Below, one piece after another: positions 62,743 through 64,000 of a stretch of DNA of 64,000 nucleotides. Every line of letters begins with the position of its first letter. Position 1 is the stretch's first letter. Position numbers and translations under genes: made by a program. Under the pieces are notes generated by a model, which ran no database searches, was not told where the DNA came from, and was given only the letters and a program-made list of their open reading frames with translations. The stretch is from positions 124,001 to 188,000 of the forward strand of contig NZ_JACVTO010000007.1 in NCBI RefSeq assembly GCF_016518545.1, read 5' to 3'. The DNA is from Pseudomonas sp. S30. GTDB taxonomy: Bacteria; Pseudomonadota; Gammaproteobacteria; Pseudomonadales; Pseudomonadaceae.

Positions 62743-64000
62743 ATGCAAGCGACTAAAAAGACGCATGTGCGCTACCTGATCCTGTTCATGCTGTTCCTGG
62801 TGACCACGATCAACTATGCCGACCGCGCTACCATCGCCATCGCCGGCTCCAGCCTGCAGAAAGACCTGGGTATCGACGCCGTCACCCTCGGCTACATCTT
62901 CTCCGCCTTCGGCTGGGCCTACGTGGCCGGCCAAATCCCCGGCGGCTGGTTGCTCGATCGCTTCGGCTCGAAGAATGTCTACGCCTTCAGCATCTTCACC
63001 TGGTCGCTGTTCACCCTGCTGCAGGGCTTCGTCGGTGGAATGCCAGTGGCCTGGGCCGTGGTGACACTGTTCACCCTGCGCTTTCTGGTCGGCTTCGCCG
63101 AGGCGCCTTCCTTCCCGGGCAATGCGCGCATCGTCGCGGCCTGGTTCCCGACCGCCGAGCGCGGCACGGCGTCGGCCATCTTCAACTCGGCGCAGTACTT
63201 CGCCACGGCCTTGTTCGCGCCACTGATGGGCTGGATCGTGTTCAGCTTCGGCTGGGAGCACGTGTTCGTGGTCATGGGCGCGCTGGGCATCCTGTTCTCG
63301 CTGGTCTGGCTCAAGACCATCTACAATCCACGCCAGCACCCGCGCATCAGCGCGGCCGAGCTCGAGCACATCGAAGTCAACGGTGGTCTGGTGGACATGG
63401 ACCAGAAGCGCGGCAACGATGGGCCCAAGTGGGGCTACATCAAGCAGTTGCTCACCAGTCGCATGCTGCTGGGCGTCTACCTGGGCCAGTACTGTATCAA
63501 TGCCATCACCTACTTCTTCCTGACCTGGTTCCCGGTGTACCTGGTCCAGGAGCGCGGCATGACCATCCTCAAGGCAGGCTTCATCGCCTCGCTGCCGGCG
63601 ATCTGCGGTTTCATCGGTGGCGTACTCGGCGGGGTACTGTCCGACTGGCTGTTGCGGCGCGGCAACTCGCTGACCTTCTCGCGCAAGCTGCCGATCGTGT
63701 GTGGCCTGATGCTCTCCACCACCATGGTGTTCTGCAACTATGTAGAAGCCGAATGGATGGTCGTGGGCTTCATGACCCTGGCGTTCTTCGGCAAGGGCAT
63801 CGGCGCACTGGGCTGGGCCGTGGTCGCCGACACCTCACCCAAGCAGATCGCCGGCTTGTCTGGCGGACTGTTCAACACCTTTGGCAACATCGCGTCGATC
63901 ACCACCCCGATCGTGATCGGCTACATCATCAGCGCCACCGGCTCGTTCAAATGGGCGCTGGTGTATGTCGGTGCCAACGCACTGGTGGCCGTCTTCAGTT
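62743..64000 (+). CDS. gudP: MFS D-glucarate/galactarate permease (GudP-like), cut at window end
   Basis: Anion:cation symporter family permease. 419 codons are visible and the frame is still open at base 64000. ATG 62743 follows GGGAG at 9 bases. LFMLFLVTTINYADRATIAIAG is the ACS-family helix 1; SAFGWAYVAGQIPGGWLLDRFGSK and GFAEAPSFPGNARIVAAWFPTAERGTASAIFNSAQYF are diagnostic segments of GudP/GarP/YhaU-type sugar-acid permeases. Downstream of kdgD it completes uptake plus dehydration of D-glucarate or galactarate. Helices 1-11 or so are present; the C-terminal part lies outside. Confidence 0.92.
   Translation, partial: MQATKKTHVRYLILFMLFLVTTINYADRATIAIAGSSLQKDLGIDAVTLGYIFSAFGWAYVAGQIPGGWLLDRFGSKNVYAFSIFTWSLFTLLQGFVGGMPVAWAVVTLFTLRFLVGFAEAPSFPGNARIVAAWFPTAERGTASAIFNSAQYFATALFAPLMGWIVFSFGWEHVFVVMGALGILFSLVWLKTIYNPRQHPRISAAELEHIEVNGGLVDMDQKRGNDGPKWGYIKQLLTSRMLLGVYLGQYCINAITYFFLTWFPVYLVQERGMTILKAGFIASLPAICGFIGGVLGGVLSDWLLRRGNSLTFSRKLPIVCGLMLSTTMVFCNYVEAEWMVVGFMTLAFFGKGIGALGWAVVADTSPKQIAGLSGGLFNTFGNIASITTPIVIGYIISATGSFKWALVYVGANALVAVFS

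Noticed and set aside
1..64000. CRISPR arrays, tRNA or rRNA genes, insertion sequences, integrases, attachment sites
   Set aside because: None could be supported: no spaced direct repeats, no cloverleaf-like segment at gene ends, no transposase or recombinase motif, and composition is even throughout.

Overview
The window is about 64 kb of GC-rich chromosome from a gammaproteobacterium, almost certainly a Pseudomonas of the putida group. The signs are a complete MuxABC-OpmB type RND pump, a signal-peptide-bearing malate:quinone oxidoreductase, a DUF1652 protein (a family I know from Pseudomonas), a D-lysine catabolic pair (aromatic-type aminotransferase plus dpkA), and a glutamine-amidotransferase-fold hydrolase followed by kdgD and a glucarate-type MFS permease, an order I remember from P. 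putida KT2440. This assignment rests on gene content and memory, not on a search. No tRNA, rRNA, CRISPR array, insertion sequence, integrase or prophage was seen. It reads as accessory-rich but ordinary chromosome.

Layout. 0-5.1 kb: 5'-truncated GH15 glucoamylase-like gene, a Gfo/Idh/MocA dehydrogenase, a small unknown protein and mqo. 5.5-9.2 kb: three overlapping genes for a PaoABC-like molybdenum aldehyde oxidase. 9.4-15.7 kb: orphan PBP2, membrane-anchored M19 dipeptidase, aldo/keto reductase, an MFS efflux gene broken by one amber codon, and an NTF2-like DUF1348 protein. 15.7-19.3 kb: a LysR regulator divergent from a three-gene unit (YqcI/YcgG-GntA-like putative haem N-hydroxylase, LysE exporter, SGNH hydrolase). 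This is the best candidate here for an undescribed small-molecule system.

19.4-31 kb: Sel1-like secreted protein, ureidoglycine aminohydrolase-like cupin, DUF1652, pirin, a membrane-anchored TPR protein, two soluble hybrid histidine kinases facing each other, a CSS sensor domain lacking its usual EAL output domain, 4-hydroxyphenylpyruvate dioxygenase and RarD. 31-41.3 kb: TerC/CBS/CorC membrane protein, LysE exporter with an adjacent AraC regulator, a polar amino acid ABC transporter (four genes) divergent from a GntR/FCD regulator, then an MHS-family MFS transporter, a shikimate/quinate dehydrogenase-like gene and a DUF4174 protein.

41.5-55.5 kb: a 1592-residue LRR/NEL-type E3-ligase effector-like toxin lies downstream of the muxABC-opmB efflux operon; all are on the minus strand. 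55.6-64 kb: thiol peroxidase, an HAAAP amino acid permease, the aminotransferase and dpkA (D-lysine to L-pipecolate), then on the plus strand a peptidase C26 hydrolase, 5-dehydro-4-deoxyglucarate dehydratase and a glucarate/galactarate permease cut by the window end.

Overall the region is a set of small catabolic, transport and detoxification modules, each with its own regulator. Start codons were moved inward from the longest frame wherever a ribosome binding site or conserved N-terminus required it.
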